The notes: a model not told the origin generated them from the letters alone. A stretch of DNA of 64,000 nucleotides from Pirellulaceae bacterium (GCA_018402565.1 JAGYIQ010000012.1:26853-90852), one strand, 5' to 3'; positions 10,041 to 18,912 are shown, counted from the first letter of the stretch. Program-made: numbers and translations.

Positions 10041-10082
10041 AGCGTAACCGTTCACGCCTCGTAGGGTGTCATGCAGCAAGTC
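10041..10082 (+). repeat. Dispersed repeat R2, copy 1
   Basis: Segment with GTAACCGTTCACGCCTCGTA followed by GGGTGTCATGCAGCAAGTC. An inverted copy lies at 55452-55489 before rhamnulokinase. The second half (GTAGGGTGTCAT, then AGCAAGTC) also heads each unit of the 212-bp array at 36.1-36.9 kb, so at least six copies of this core exist in the window. Confidence 0.75.
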
Positions 10083-10230
10083 GGGCTAACCAGACGATTG
10101 TTTGCGAGCAAAAGCAACTGGAGAACGCTATCGGTTTACCCCGAGACCCATCCGACTTGCAAAATGCACCAGCCCCGAGGATTACCTCCCATCCGTGAAC
10201 GGTTACTCGGCAACTTACTTGCGGACGACG

Positions 10231-10417
10231 CCTGCCCCTTTTGCCACACGCCAAGTTTTGGCTGCGACAAAGCACTAGTGCTTTGTCACAATTTAATTTT
10301 GGGATTGGTGTGGCGGGGTCAGGCGTCAATTGCCGGAACGGCCCTGCGGGTGCTGCGCACAATTGACGCCTGACCCCTTTGCCACACGCCATGTTTTTGG
10401 CTGCGAAAAAGCACTAG
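10231..10417. repeat. Duplicated ~48-bp flank with palindrome around a REPIN-like element
   Basis: 10231-10277 and 10369-10417 are imperfect direct repeats (both contain TTGCCACACGCCA, then TTTTGGCTGCGA and GCACTAG). Next to the first copy, 10266-10287 is a perfect 22-base palindrome centred on CACTAGTG. The second copy supplies the TAG stop codon of the esterase encoded on the minus strand (10414-10416), so the repeat directly abuts that gene's end. Confidence 0.7.
10315..10377 (+). repeat. REPIN-like palindromic element P1, copy 1
   Basis: 63 bp bounded by perfect 18-base inverted repeats, GGGGTCAGGCGTCAATTG on the left and its complement at 10360-10377 on the right. The interior carries two small hairpins (around CCGGAACGG and GTGCTGCGCAC). 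Two more copies in the opposite internal orientation lie at 29.6-29.8 kb. The layout of two inverted REP-like ends resembles REPINs mobilised by RAYT transposases; no such transposase is in the window. Confidence 0.8.
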
Positions 10418-11394
10418 GGTTGGACGACGTCCCGCCAGAGCCAGCGGAGGGAGTCGGGCAGGATGGCACCGCCGTGGATCCCGTTGTGTCCACCTTCTCC
10501 AAAAACAAATTGATAATCGTATCCAGAGAACTTCAAGGCAGCTGCCATTTGCTGATTGCCCAACGGCCAGTGGCCATGGCGATTGTCCAAGTCCCCCGAG
10601 CCCCCTTGGAGGAAGACGCGGATGGGCTTGGGCGGCGACTTGCGGATCAGCGAAGGGTATTGATGCCCGCCGCGGATATCCACAAAACTTCCCACATGGC
10701 TCAAGACCTTGCCGAAGGCTTCTGGCCGCTGCCAGGCGACGGTGAAGGCACAGATGCCACCGGAGCTGATTCCGCCGATCGCACGATGCTGTGGGTCCGG
10801 GCTGATGCGGTAGTCGCGTTCGACTTCGGGCAATAACTCCTCCAGCAAAAAGCGGGCGTAATCATCGCTCAGTGTGTCGTATTCGAAACTGCGATTGGCC
10901 GGCTCGGGACGCCAGCCACGCTGGGGGGGCAGTTCGGGCTGCTTGTGTCCCGGGTCGACAAATACGGCGATCGTCACGGGCAGCTCGCCCTTGTGAATCA
11001 AGTTGTCGAACACTACTGGCACGCGGAACTGACCGTTGGTGTCCGCATAGGCGTGCCCGTCTTGAAACACCATCAGGCAAGCGGGCTTTTCTGGATCGTA
11101 TTGGGCGGGGACATAGATCGAGTAGTAGCGGCGAGTGTCGGGGAACACTTGGCTGGTGGTAAACGTCCGCTGGATGATCTTCCCTTCGGGGACTCCCGCT
11201 TGTCGTTGGCTGTCCTCGCCCAACTTGTACTGAGAGTCATCGTTGGCGGCCATCAATGCCGACGTCGCGGGCGGCAGCAAGAAGATGGACACCAGGATGG
11301 CCAACAATCGCGCGGCATAAAAAGCGAAATAATGCGAAATTCGACTGTGTCGGCAGTCGTTCTTGGTAGAATTTTGATATAAAACGGTTGTCAT
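10414..11394 (-). CDS. Secreted alpha/beta-hydrolase, esterase D / enterochelin-esterase type
   Basis: 326-residue predicted exported esterase. I chose the ATG at 11394 (MTTVLYQN) because it places a hydrophobic signal-like segment (RLLAILVSIFLL) at residues ~28-45; a longer reading from 11466 has a proline/arginine-rich start that looks non-coding. The core matches the esterase D family: YYSIYVPAQYD, ACLMVFQDGHAY, nucleophile elbow GISSGG (Ser ~210) and a C-terminal catalytic His in GGHNGIHGG. Related proteins hydrolyse acyl or feruloyl esters on plant and algal polysaccharides or siderophores; the substrate here is unknown. It lies 89 bases downstream of the aminotransferase gene on the same strand. 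Its stop codon is provided by a dispersed repeat. Confidence 0.85.
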   Translation of the reverse strand: MTTVLYQNSTKNDCRHSRISHYFAFYAARLLAILVSIFLLPPATSALMAANDDSQYKLGEDSQRQAGVPEGKIIQRTFTTSQVFPDTRRYYSIYVPAQYDPEKPACLMVFQDGHAYADTNGQFRVPVVFDNLIHKGELPVTIAVFVDPGHKQPELPPQRGWRPEPANRSFEYDTLSDDYARFLLEELLPEVERDYRISPDPQHRAIGGISSGGICAFTVAWQRPEAFGKVLSHVGSFVDIRGGHQYPSLIRKSPPKPIRVFLQGGSGDLDNRHGHWPLGNQQMAAALKFSGYDYQFVFGEGGHNGIHGGAILPDSLRWLWRDVVQP

Positions 11395-11483
11395 GATTGC
11401 GATTCCAGGCGAGGGGCAACGGTTGGGTGACAAACGGGGTTGGGGTGACCGTTCTGGGCGAAACACCGAGAACGGTTCCTGAT

Positions 11484-12680
11484 TTAAGTCCGCTGGGGGT
11501 AGGCCGCCAGGGCCTGTTGCAGGACCACCATGGCGGCCTGCAGGTCCTCTTGTTTCAACACGTAGGCGATGCGGACTTGGTTGGCTCCGGCACCTGGGGT
11601 GGCGTAGAAGCCAGGGCCGGGAGCCAGCATCACGGTTTGGCCATTGTGTTGGAATTCGTCCAAGATCCAGCGGCAGAAGTGATCGGCGTCTTGGATCGGC
11701 AGTCCGACCATGGCGTAGAATGCTCCGTTGATTTCCGGACAGACGACACCGGGCATGGCTTGCAGGGCCGCTTTCAATACGTCTCGACGGGCGGCGTACT
11801 CGCGATTGACGCCCTCGTAGTAAGACGCGGGCAATTGGTAGACCGCCTCCGCGCCGATCTGACCCAAGGTCGGTGGCGACAAGCGGGCTTGGGCGAATTT
11901 ATTGAAAGCGCCCAGCAGCTCTTCATTGCGCGTCACGAGGCAGCCGATGCGAGCACCGCAAGCGGAGAACCGCTTCGAAATCGAGTCGACGACGATGGCG
12001 TGCTGTTCCAAGCCGGCCAAGCCCAACACGCTGTGGTGTTGCAAACCATCGTACGTGAACTCGCGATACACCTCGTCGGAGATCAGATACAGGTCGTGTT
12101 CCAGACAGACCTGTTGGAGTTTCTCCAGGGCCGCGGCAGGATAGAGGACCCCCGTCGGATTGCCTGGGTTGCAGATCATGATGGCCTTGGTTCGCGGCGT
12201 GATTTTTTCACGAAAGGCCTCGATGTCCGGCAGCGCGAAGTCCTGCTCAATCGTGGTGGCCAGAGGAACAATTCGCGCATCGACTTGTAAGGCAAACGCG
12301 AGATAGTTGGCGTAGTAGGGTTCGGGCACAATCACTTCGTCGCCAGGGTTCAGCATGGCCGCGAAGGCGAAGTTGATGGCTTCCGAGGCCCCGGTGGTGA
12401 CCAGGGTCTGCGGCAACTCGACGGCGTACCCCAGCCGTTGGTAATAGTCCGCAATCGCCTGACGCAGGCCGGGGTTGCCGGGCGAGGGGCTGTATTCCAG
12501 CACTCGCAGCCCAGCTCGATCGATCGCTTGAAAGAACTCAGGCGGGGTCTCAATGTCCGGCTGGCCGATGTTCAGGTGGAAGACATGCGTGCCACGTTTT
12601 TTGGCGGCGTCTGCGGCGGCGGCCAATTTGCGAATGGGGGACGAGGGGAACGCTGCGGCACGCGACGATAACTGGGGCAT
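11484..12680 (-). CDS. Class I/II aminotransferase (aspartate aminotransferase-like)
   Basis: 398-residue PLP-dependent fold-type I aminotransferase, cytoplasmic. Start at the ATG giving MPQLSSRAAAFPSSPIRKL, typical of this subgroup; an upstream in-frame start at 12761 adds a non-homologous Arg-rich tail. Motifs: N-terminal LNIGQPDIETP, VTTGASEAINFAF (cofactor phosphate region), MICNPGNPTG with the Asn contacting PLP, SDEVYREF with Asp/Tyr, and the PLP lysine K236 in SISKRFSACGARIG. It transfers an amino group between an amino acid and 2-oxoglutarate or similar; specificity cannot be read here. The N-carbamoylputrescine amidase gene lies about 200 bases upstream on the same strand. Confidence 0.9.
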   Translation of the reverse strand: MPQLSSRAAAFPSSPIRKLAAAADAAKKRGTHVFHLNIGQPDIETPPEFFQAIDRAGLRVLEYSPSPGNPGLRQAIADYYQRLGYAVELPQTLVTTGASEAINFAFAAMLNPGDEVIVPEPYYANYLAFALQVDARIVPLATTIEQDFALPDIEAFREKITPRTKAIMICNPGNPTGVLYPAAALEKLQQVCLEHDLYLISDEVYREFTYDGLQHHSVLGLAGLEQHAIVVDSISKRFSACGARIGCLVTRNEELLGAFNKFAQARLSPPTLGQIGAEAVYQLPASYYEGVNREYAARRDVLKAALQAMPGVVCPEINGAFYAMVGLPIQDADHFCRWILDEFQHNGQTVMLAPGPGFYATPGAGANQVRIAYVLKQEDLQAAMVVLQQALAAYPQRT

Positions 12681-12881
12681 GGGTGAGGTACCTGGCGAAC
12701 GAAGTTGCAAAACAGTCCAGCGGCGGCACGCCCCGTCCGAGCGTCTCTCCGCCACATCCACCGACGAATCGCGAGCTGCTGTTGGATATCAGCTTAACGC
12801 AAGCCCGCCGGTGGCGAAACGGGCTCCCGCGGACGGAGACACCCCGCCTCCCGAGCGACCGAATACGGTGCCGCCTGGGGC

Positions 12882-13787
12882 TCAGCGACCGTATCGCTGT
12901 AGCAGGCCGTCGTAGGCATCGATTCGGCGGTCACGGAGGAAGGGCCAATGCGTCCGGGCCACATCCAGCAAACCCAGGTCGCAGTCGGCCAAGAGGACCT
13001 GAGGCTGATCGCCAGCCATCGCCAAAAAATTGCCGTAGGGATCGCAGACAAAGCTGGTACCCCAGAACTCGATGTTCTCTTCGACGCCGACCCGATTGGG
13101 CGCCACGACAAACAGTCCGTTGGCGATGGCATGACTCCGCATCATCGTCTGCCAGGCCGACTGCTGGGCGGGGCCGTAGACGGGTTTGTCGTCGGCCAAC
13201 CAGCCGATCGCCGTGGGGTACACCAGGATCTCGGCGCCCGCCAAGGCGGTCAAGCGAGCGGCCTCAGGGAACCATTGGTCCCAGCAGACGCAGACGCCGA
13301 CCTTGCCGTACCGCGTATCGAAGGCCTGGAAGCCCAAGTCCCCCGGCGTGAAATAGAACTTTTCGTAGTAAAACGGATCGTCGGGGATATGCATTTTGCG
13401 GTAGATTCCCACGACCGTTCCATCGGCGTCAATCACGACGGCCGTGTTGTGGTAGAGGCCCGCGGCCCGGCGTTCGAACAGGCCCGCCACGATCACCACT
13501 TCCAACTCGGCGGCCACTTCACACAGATGCTCGGTGGTCGGTCCGGGAATCGACTCGGCCAGACCAAAGTGGGCGTGCGTTTCACTCTGGCAGAAGTACA
13601 GGCTGGTGAACATCTCCTGCAAGCAGATGACCTTGGCTCCCGCCGCAGCCGCTTGACGCACCGACTGCACGGCGTTCTCGACGTTGGCCGCCACGTCGGC
13701 GGTGCAGGCGTTCTGAATGGCGGCGACGCGAACCGTTGAGGTGCGGTGTAGGGCCGAGGCTGAGTCGTCGGATGAAGATGCGGACAT
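12882..13787 (-). CDS. aguB: N-carbamoylputrescine amidase (nitrilase superfamily)
   Basis: 301-residue C-N hydrolase that splits N-carbamoylputrescine into putrescine, CO2 and ammonia, the last step of the agmatine route to putrescine. The nitrilase triad is intact: Glu58 in LQEMF, Lys131 in YRKMHIPDD and Cys168 in CVCWDQWFPEAAR. The stretch HIPDDPFYYEKFYFTPGD is characteristic of AguB rather than of other nitrilases. Length matches the family. The first ~17 residues are Ser/Ala-rich and may not be translated. Agmatine deiminase (aguA), its usual partner, is not adjacent. A divergent 213-base gap separates it from bioD and should hold both promoters. Confidence 0.92.
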   Translation of the reverse strand: MSASSSDDSASALHRTSTVRVAAIQNACTADVAANVENAVQSVRQAAAAGAKVICLQEMFTSLYFCQSETHAHFGLAESIPGPTTEHLCEVAAELEVVIVAGLFERRAAGLYHNTAVVIDADGTVVGIYRKMHIPDDPFYYEKFYFTPGDLGFQAFDTRYGKVGVCVCWDQWFPEAARLTALAGAEILVYPTAIGWLADDKPVYGPAQQSAWQTMMRSHAIANGLFVVAPNRVGVEENIEFWGTSFVCDPYGNFLAMAGDQPQVLLADCDLGLLDVARTHWPFLRDRRIDAYDGLLQRYGR

Positions 13788-14000
13788 ATCCTTCGTTTCT
13801 GTTTGAATGGTTCGGTCTAGTCAGGCTGCCGCGTTACCGCTGTCGGTGAGGAAAATCCGCCCAACGAGGCTCTGAGGGTGGCGATCTGCCGTTTACGATT
13901 GCCCCTGCTCCAGCGTATGATACCGGCTTCCGCTCTGTCGGAAATCCGATTTTACGTTTTTTCCGCTCAGGAAATAGTCCGCTTACCCTTCGAGTCCTCG

Positions 14001-14696
14001 ATGTCCAACGTTCCTCCGCTGGGTCTGTTTATTGTCGGTACTGACACGGAAGTCGGCAAAACGTATGTCACGGCCCTGATCGCCAAGCAACTGCGGGCTG
14101 CGGGCAAGCGAGTCGGTGTCTACAAGCCGGTGGCCAGCGACTGTTACGACGACGGGGACCAGGTCATCTCCGAAGATGCCCTGACCTTGTGGCATGCGGC
14201 TGGGCAGCCGGGCTCTTGGCACGAGGTCTGCCCCCAACGATTCAAGGCCCCTTTGGCGCCGCACTTGGCGGCGCGAGCGGAGGGCAAAGAACTGGATGGC
14301 GAACTGATGCGAAAGGGCCTGGAGAAGTGGCTCGATTACGACATTGTGCTGGTGGAAGGCGTCGGCGGTTTGATGACACCACTGAACGACTCCGAGTACG
14401 TGGCGGACTTGGCGTTCGAGTTCGGGTTCCCGATCATCATCGTGGCCCCCAATATGTTGGGAGTGATCAACCAAACCCTGCAGACCTTGATCACGGCGGC
14501 CGCTTTTGAGGACGGCCTGCCGGTCGCGGGAATCATCTTGAACAACATCCAGTTCCAAGAGCGGGACGTGAGCGTGACGACCAATCGCCGCGAGATCGAG
14601 TCGCGAACCAGCACGCCGATTCTGGCCGAGATCCCCTACAACGCCGACTCCTTTCCCTTGGAGATCGATTGGTTCGAATTGGCCAAGGCCCGCTAA
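14001..14696 (+). CDS. bioD: Dethiobiotin synthetase
   Basis: 231-residue ATP-dependent enzyme that closes the ureido ring of dethiobiotin from 7,8-diaminopelargonate and CO2. Start at ATG 14001 puts the P-loop GTDTEVGKT at residues 13-21, as in BioD; an upstream in-frame start at 13878 would add 41 unrelated residues. Other signatures are VYKPVASDC with the substrate-contacting Lys, and VEGVGGLMTPLND (residues ~116-128) with the switch Glu. No other biotin gene is nearby, so it is detached from bioABF. It is followed after 14 bases by argJ and is probably co-transcribed with it. Confidence 0.95.
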   Translation: MSNVPPLGLFIVGTDTEVGKTYVTALIAKQLRAAGKRVGVYKPVASDCYDDGDQVISEDALTLWHAAGQPGSWHEVCPQRFKAPLAPHLAARAEGKELDGELMRKGLEKWLDYDIVLVEGVGGLMTPLNDSEYVADLAFEFGFPIIIVAPNMLGVINQTLQTLITAAAFEDGLPVAGIILNNIQFQERDVSVTTNRREIESRTSTPILAEIPYNADSFPLEIDWFELAKAR

Positions 14697-14710
14697 CAGG
14701 AACGACTCTC

Positions 14711-15913
14711 ATGCAATCCCACACAATCGAATCCTTGCCACGCGGCTTCGTCTATGGCGGCATGGTGGCCGGGATCAAAAAGTCCGGCAAGTTGGACCTG
14801 AGCCTGATCGCTGCCACCGGTCCCGCCGCGGCCGCTGGGGTCTATACCCGGAACTTGGTTCATGCCACGTCGATCGATTGGTGCCGGCAGCGGACGCCCA
14901 GTCAAGAGATTCGCGGCGTGGTCGTGAATTCCGGCAACGCGAACGCTTGTACTGGACGAGAGGGCGAGGAGAACAACCAGCGACTTGCGGCTTTGGCAGC
15001 CGAGAAACTGGGATGTCACCCCAACCAAATTTTGGTGCTGTCCACCGGTGTGATCGGCCAACAGTTGCCCATGCCCGTCCTGGAAGCCGCCTTCCCCCGT
15101 TTCCCGGAACTGGCCGGCACCCCCGAGGCCTTCCACACGGCCGCCGATGCCATCATGACCACGGACCAAGGCCGCAAAGTGGCCTCCGCTTCGTTTACCC
15201 ACCAGGGCCAGACCTACGCGGTCGCTGCGATGGCCAAAGGCGCCGGTATGATCGGGCCCAACATGGCCACCATGTTGGCAATCGTTACCACCGACTACCC
15301 ACTTTCGCCGAACGAAGCCTACACCGCCGTTCGCTTCGCTGCCGATGCCAGCTTCAATCAAATCAGTGTCGACGGTCACACCAGCACCAACGATGCCATG
15401 CTGCTGTTGTCCTCGGCCGTACGCGACGAAGCCTCGCCCACCGACCAAGACGCCCTGTGGGCATTCCAGCAAGCCCTGGAGGACTGCTGCATCCGCTGCG
15501 CGAAACTGATCCCCGCCGATGGTGAAGGCGCCACTCATCTGCTCAATCTGCATGTACACGGCACCCTCGGCGACTCTGAAGCCAACCAAGTCGCTCGGTG
15601 TATTGCCAACAGTTCGTTGGTCAAATGCGCGATTCATGGCAACGATCCGAATTGGGGCCGGATCGTGTCAGCCGCGGGTTATGCCGGTGTGGACTTCAAC
15701 CCCAACGAGGTGGAACTGCGACTCAATGGGCACCTGATCTTTGCAAACGGTCGCCCGGAAGCGTTCGACGCGGCCACGGTCAGCCGCAGCATGCAGGCCG
15801 AGTTCGAAGTCGCGATCGACCTGAAACTGGGCCCAAACGGCGGCTCGGCTCGGCACTATGCCAGCGACCTGACGGTCGACTACGTGCGTTTCAATTCGGA
15901 ATACACAACCTAA
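14711..15913 (+). CDS. argJ: Bifunctional ornithine acetyltransferase / N-acetylglutamate synthase
   Basis: 400-residue ArgJ of the cyclic arginine pathway, transferring the acetyl group of N-acetylornithine to glutamate and, in bifunctional forms, also using acetyl-CoA. It is made as a precursor that cleaves itself: the autocatalytic motif KGAGMIGPNMATMLA is present with nucleophile Thr187. Other conserved blocks are VVNSGNANACTG (residues 72-82), STGVIGQQLP and the C-terminal GNDPNWGRI. Start at ATG 14711 follows AGGA at 14699-14702. bioD lies 14 bases upstream; no other arg genes are in view. Whether it is mono- or bifunctional cannot be judged from sequence alone. Confidence 0.95.
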   Translation: MQSHTIESLPRGFVYGGMVAGIKKSGKLDLSLIAATGPAAAAGVYTRNLVHATSIDWCRQRTPSQEIRGVVVNSGNANACTGREGEENNQRLAALAAEKLGCHPNQILVLSTGVIGQQLPMPVLEAAFPRFPELAGTPEAFHTAADAIMTTDQGRKVASASFTHQGQTYAVAAMAKGAGMIGPNMATMLAIVTTDYPLSPNEAYTAVRFAADASFNQISVDGHTSTNDAMLLLSSAVRDEASPTDQDALWAFQQALEDCCIRCAKLIPADGEGATHLLNLHVHGTLGDSEANQVARCIANSSLVKCAIHGNDPNWGRIVSAAGYAGVDFNPNEVELRLNGHLIFANGRPEAFDAATVSRSMQAEFEVAIDLKLGPNGGSARHYASDLTVDYVRFNSEYTT

Positions 15914-16093
15914 AAAATCTGAAACCGATCCCCCTGGTCGGGTGCCGTGGAGCAAGTCGATTCGAAAGCGAGATCCATCGCCGAGCGAGCTGTCATCAAC
16001 CAAGACGGTTCGGCGTTGAGGACAAGCCGCCATGCGCTGGCGCAACAGCCCGTAGCCTTAACCACCCACCGGGCGAGGTCTGAAATTTTTCTC

Positions 16094-16123
16094 TTGACAC
16101 TCGCTCTCGGCCGCCGCTAAACT
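16094..16123 (+). promoter_or_regulatory. Candidate sigma70-type promoter upstream of mscL
   Basis: TTGACA at 16094-16099, an 18-base spacer, and TAAACT at 16118-16123. It points toward mscL, whose start is ~270 bases away. The remaining leader contains four 18-bp repeats and a MITE-like element. The rest of the 15914-16396 gap shows no gene. Confidence 0.55.
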
Positions 16124-16167
16124 CCCGCGCGGTGTTCCAGTCCGGTTGCGTAAACTGACTGCCACAA

Positions 16168-16239
16168 GCAACTTAGCAAGCGCGGGCAACTTAGTAAGCG
16201 CGGGCAACGTGGCAAGGGCGAGCAACGTGGTAAGGGCGA
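16168..16239 (+). repeat. Four 18-bp tandem repeats
   Basis: Units start at 16168, 16186, 16204 and 16222. The first two read GCAACTTAGCAAGCGCGG with one change; the last two read GCAACGTGGCAAGGGCGA with one change. They abut the left end of the MITE-like element and lie in the presumed mscL leader. Confidence 0.9.
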
Positions 16240-16365
16240 GTTGATTTTTCCGTAGCGGAATGCGTCAAGCATTTCGATTGACGGGAAAACGCCGTGTTTT
16301 TGCCCGATTTTTTTAATCGTTCAGCTGGGCGGCGAATTCGCCAGTTTCTCTGGAAAATCAACAAG
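16240..16365 (+). mobile_element. MITE-like element M1, copy 1
   Basis: ~126 bp non-coding element with terminal inverted repeats (GTTGATTTTTCC on the left, GGAAAATCAACAAG on the right). The left ~60 bases match the copy at 43647-43770 closely (CGTAGCGGAATGCGTCAAGC versus CGTAGCGGAGTGCGTCAAAC). No coding capacity. It ends 31 bases before the mscL start codon. Confidence 0.75.
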
Positions 16366-16396
16366 CCTGTAAGGTATTCAGAGAGAGAGATTTGTT

Positions 16397-16858
16397 ATGG
16401 GATGGATCAAAGAGTTTCGTGAATTTGCGATGCGTGGCAATGTCATGGATATGGCCGTGGGCGTCGTGATCGGTACGGCCTTTACAAAGATCGTCAGTTC
16501 GATGGTGGCCAACATCGTCATGCCACCGTTGAACTTGCTGACCGCCAAGGCCAACGTCAACTTCAACGAGTTGGCCCTGAAGATTCCGACCGAAGCACCG
16601 GAGCTGAACCCCGACGGCACGATGAAGATGGTGGACGGCCAACCCGTCATGGCGATGCGTGATTACGCGATTTTGAACTACGGGCCGTTCTTGCAGTCGA
16701 TTGTGGATTTTTTGCTGATCGCGATCGCGGTATTCGTCGTGATCAAGTTGATCAACACCGCTAAGACGAGATTCGAAAAACCGGTCGCCGCCGAGGCGCC
16801 CAAGACGCCAGAGGATATCCTGCTGCTGCGCGAAATCCGCGACGCTTTGCAACGTTGA
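16397..16858 (+). CDS. mscL: Large-conductance mechanosensitive channel
   Basis: 153-residue inner-membrane channel that opens under membrane tension to release solutes during osmotic downshock; it works as a homopentamer. The N-terminal helix and TM1 are recognisable: FREFAMRGNVMDMAVGVVIG then TAFTKIVSSMVANIVMPP. TM2 is at ~98-118 (FLLIAIAVFVVIKLIN), followed by the C-terminal amphipathic helix PEDILLLREIRDAL. The periplasmic loop is slightly long, holding a Pro/Asp-rich stretch (TEAPELNPDGTMK) as in many non-enterobacterial MscLs. Start is preceded by GAGAGAGA. Convergent with atpC; a shared terminator lies in between. Confidence 0.96.
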   Translation: MGWIKEFREFAMRGNVMDMAVGVVIGTAFTKIVSSMVANIVMPPLNLLTAKANVNFNELALKIPTEAPELNPDGTMKMVDGQPVMAMRDYAILNYGPFLQSIVDFLLIAIAVFVVIKLINTAKTRFEKPVAAEAPKTPEDILLLREIRDALQR

Positions 16859-16941
16859 TCCGCCCCCTCGATCACACGCATCGTCTGAGCCAATCGGCAC
16901 GTGTGAACCGAGTAATACGCTGCATACGTGTGAATAAAAAA

Positions 16942-16976
16942 AGCGGATGCTGCCGGAAAGGCAGCGTCCGCTTTAA
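16942..16976. terminator. Bidirectional intrinsic terminator between mscL and atpC
   Basis: Stem AGCGGATGCTGCC / GGCAGCGTCCGCT (13 bp, one wobble/mismatch) with a 5-base loop at 16955-16959. It is flanked by an A-run on the left and TTTAATTTTT on the right, so it can stop transcription from both sides. Confidence 0.85.
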
Positions 16977-17052
16977 TTTTTATCGCAAAATCAGGGCCGA
17001 GGTCGTTTGTTTGGAACGGGCCACGACACTCTCTCGCAGCCCCCCCGCGGGC

Positions 17053-17457
17053 CTAGCTGCCGACAGTCTGGTTCGCCGCCTGCAGCATGGCCTTGGTCAA
17101 CTGGACCTTGCGTTGGTGCGACAGTTTCTCGGAGGCCGTGGTCGGCTCCAACTTATCCAGGGCTTTCAGATCGTCCTGCAATTGGTTCACCGCCAGTTCC
17201 TCGATCGGAATGGCAATGTTGGTCAGAACACTGAGAACGTTGCGGTCCATTTGCACGAAGCCGCCTTCCAGGAAGAAGCGACGGTCGCCGCCACCCTGTT
17301 GGACTTTCATCACGCCGGGGCCCAGACGTCCGATCATCGGCGCATGACCAGGCAGAAAGCCCTTTTGGCCATCGATCATCGGGACAATCACGGCCTCCGA
17401 CTGACAGTCCAGCAGGGTTTCTTCCGGAGTGACAACCAACAGTTTCAACTCTGCCAT
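17053..17457 (-). CDS. atpC: ATP synthase epsilon subunit
   Basis: 134-residue F1 central-stalk subunit that couples rotation and can inhibit ATP hydrolysis. The N-terminal beta-sandwich carries the family signature GQKGFLPGHAPMIGRLGPGV at residues 30-49; the C-terminal helical hairpin follows at ~85-130. It is the last gene of the operon, four bases after atpD, and is followed by the bidirectional terminator. Length is normal. Confidence 0.96.
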   Translation of the reverse strand: MAELKLLVVTPEETLLDCQSEAVIVPMIDGQKGFLPGHAPMIGRLGPGVMKVQQGGGDRRFFLEGGFVQMDRNVLSVLTNIAIPIEELAVNQLQDDLKALDKLEPTTASEKLSHQRKVQLTKAMLQAANQTVGS

Positions 17458-17460
17458 GAA

Positions 17461-18912
17461 CTAGGCTCCCTTGGCCATACGCTTGGCTTGTTCGTCCGCT
17501 TGCTCGATGCTACCGACGTACATGAAGGCGCTTTCCGGCAGGTGGTCCCACTTGCCATCGCAGATCTCGTCGAAGCTGCGGATGGTGTCTTCCAACTTGG
17601 TGAACTCGCCCTTCTTGCCGGTGAAGACTTCGGCGACGAAAAACGGCTGCGACAAGAATCGCTCGATGCGGCGAGCGCGATGCACGATCAACTTGTCGTC
17701 TTCGCTCAATTCGTCCACACCCAAGATCGCGATGATGTCCTGCAATTCGCGGTAGCGTTGCAAGGTGGTCTGCACCCGCCGAGCGACTCGGTAGTGGTTC
17801 TCGCCCACGTACTGCGGATCCAAAATACGGCTGGAGGAAGCCAACGGATCCACAGCCGGGTAGATACCCTTTTCCGAGATGGAGCGTTCCAAGTAGATAA
17901 ACGCATCCAATTGGCCGAAGGCCGTCGCTGGAGCCGGGTCGGTCGGATCGTCGGCCGGCACGTAAACGGCCTGCACCGAGGTGATCGCACCGCTCTTGGT
18001 CGAAGTAATGCGTTCTTGCAACTGACCCATTTCCGTGGCCAAGGTCGGTTGGTAACCCACGGCCGATGGCATACGACCCAACAGAGCGGACACTTCCGAA
18101 CCGGCTTGGCTGAAGCGGAAGATGTTGTCCACGAACAACAGCGTGTCAGCACCGGTCTGATCACGGAAGTACTCGGCCATCGTCAAGCCGGTCAAAGCCA
18201 CGCGGAGACGAGCACCCGGTGGTTCATTCATTTGGCCGAACACCATGCAGGTCTGGTCGATCACGCTACGGCCGGTGTCGCCGATCTTGGTTTCTTGCAT
18301 TTCCAACCACAGGTCGGTACCTTCACGGGTTCGTTCACCCACACCGGCGAACACCGAATAACCACCGTGCTCCTTGGCGATACGAGCGATCAGTTCGGTC
18401 AAGATAACGGTCTTGCCCAGACCCGCACCACCGAACAGACCGGCTTTACCACCGCGGACGAAGGGGGTCAGCAGGTCGACCACCTTGATACCGGTCTCGA
18501 AGACCTCGGTGCTGGTGGACAGATCTTCCAGCTTTGGGGCTGGGCAGTGGATCGGACGGTACTCCTTGGCAGCGACCGGGCCTCGCTTGTCGATCGGTTC
18601 GCCCAACACGTTGAAGACGCGACCCAAGGTGACTTCGCCGACCGGCACCGAGACGGGCGAGCCGGTGTCGGTGCACTCTTGGCCGCGGATCAGGCCGTCG
18701 GTGCTACCCAGAGCCACGCAGCGAACGCGACCACCACCCAAGTGCTTGGAGACCTCACCGACCAAGCGGCTTTGGCTGCCATCGGCGGCCTTCAAGGTCA
18801 ATTCGACCGCGTTGTAGATCGCCGGCATGGCGTCTTCGGAAAACTCCGCGTCGAATGTAGAACCGATCACTTGCGTCACGCGACCGACTTGCTTTGCGCT
18901 TACCGTAGTCAT
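17461..18912 (-). CDS. atpD: ATP synthase beta subunit
   Basis: 483-residue catalytic F1 subunit. P-loop GGAGLGKT at 161-168; downstream GERTREGTDL, FVDNIFRFSQAGSEVSALLGRMPSAVGYQPTL contains the DELSEED-adjacent and signature regions (ALLGRMPSAVGYQ), and the DELSEDD motif near residue 393. This is the ATP-forming site. It follows atpG by 116 bases, a larger gap than elsewhere in the operon, and precedes atpC by three bases. Confidence 0.98.
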   Translation of the reverse strand: MTTVSAKQVGRVTQVIGSTFDAEFSEDAMPAIYNAVELTLKAADGSQSRLVGEVSKHLGGGRVRCVALGSTDGLIRGQECTDTGSPVSVPVGEVTLGRVFNVLGEPIDKRGPVAAKEYRPIHCPAPKLEDLSTSTEVFETGIKVVDLLTPFVRGGKAGLFGGAGLGKTVILTELIARIAKEHGGYSVFAGVGERTREGTDLWLEMQETKIGDTGRSVIDQTCMVFGQMNEPPGARLRVALTGLTMAEYFRDQTGADTLLFVDNIFRFSQAGSEVSALLGRMPSAVGYQPTLATEMGQLQERITSTKSGAITSVQAVYVPADDPTDPAPATAFGQLDAFIYLERSISEKGIYPAVDPLASSSRILDPQYVGENHYRVARRVQTTLQRYRELQDIIAILGVDELSEDDKLIVHRARRIERFLSQPFFVAEVFTGKKGEFTKLEDTIRSFDEICDGKWDHLPESAFMYVGSIEQADEQAKRMAKGA

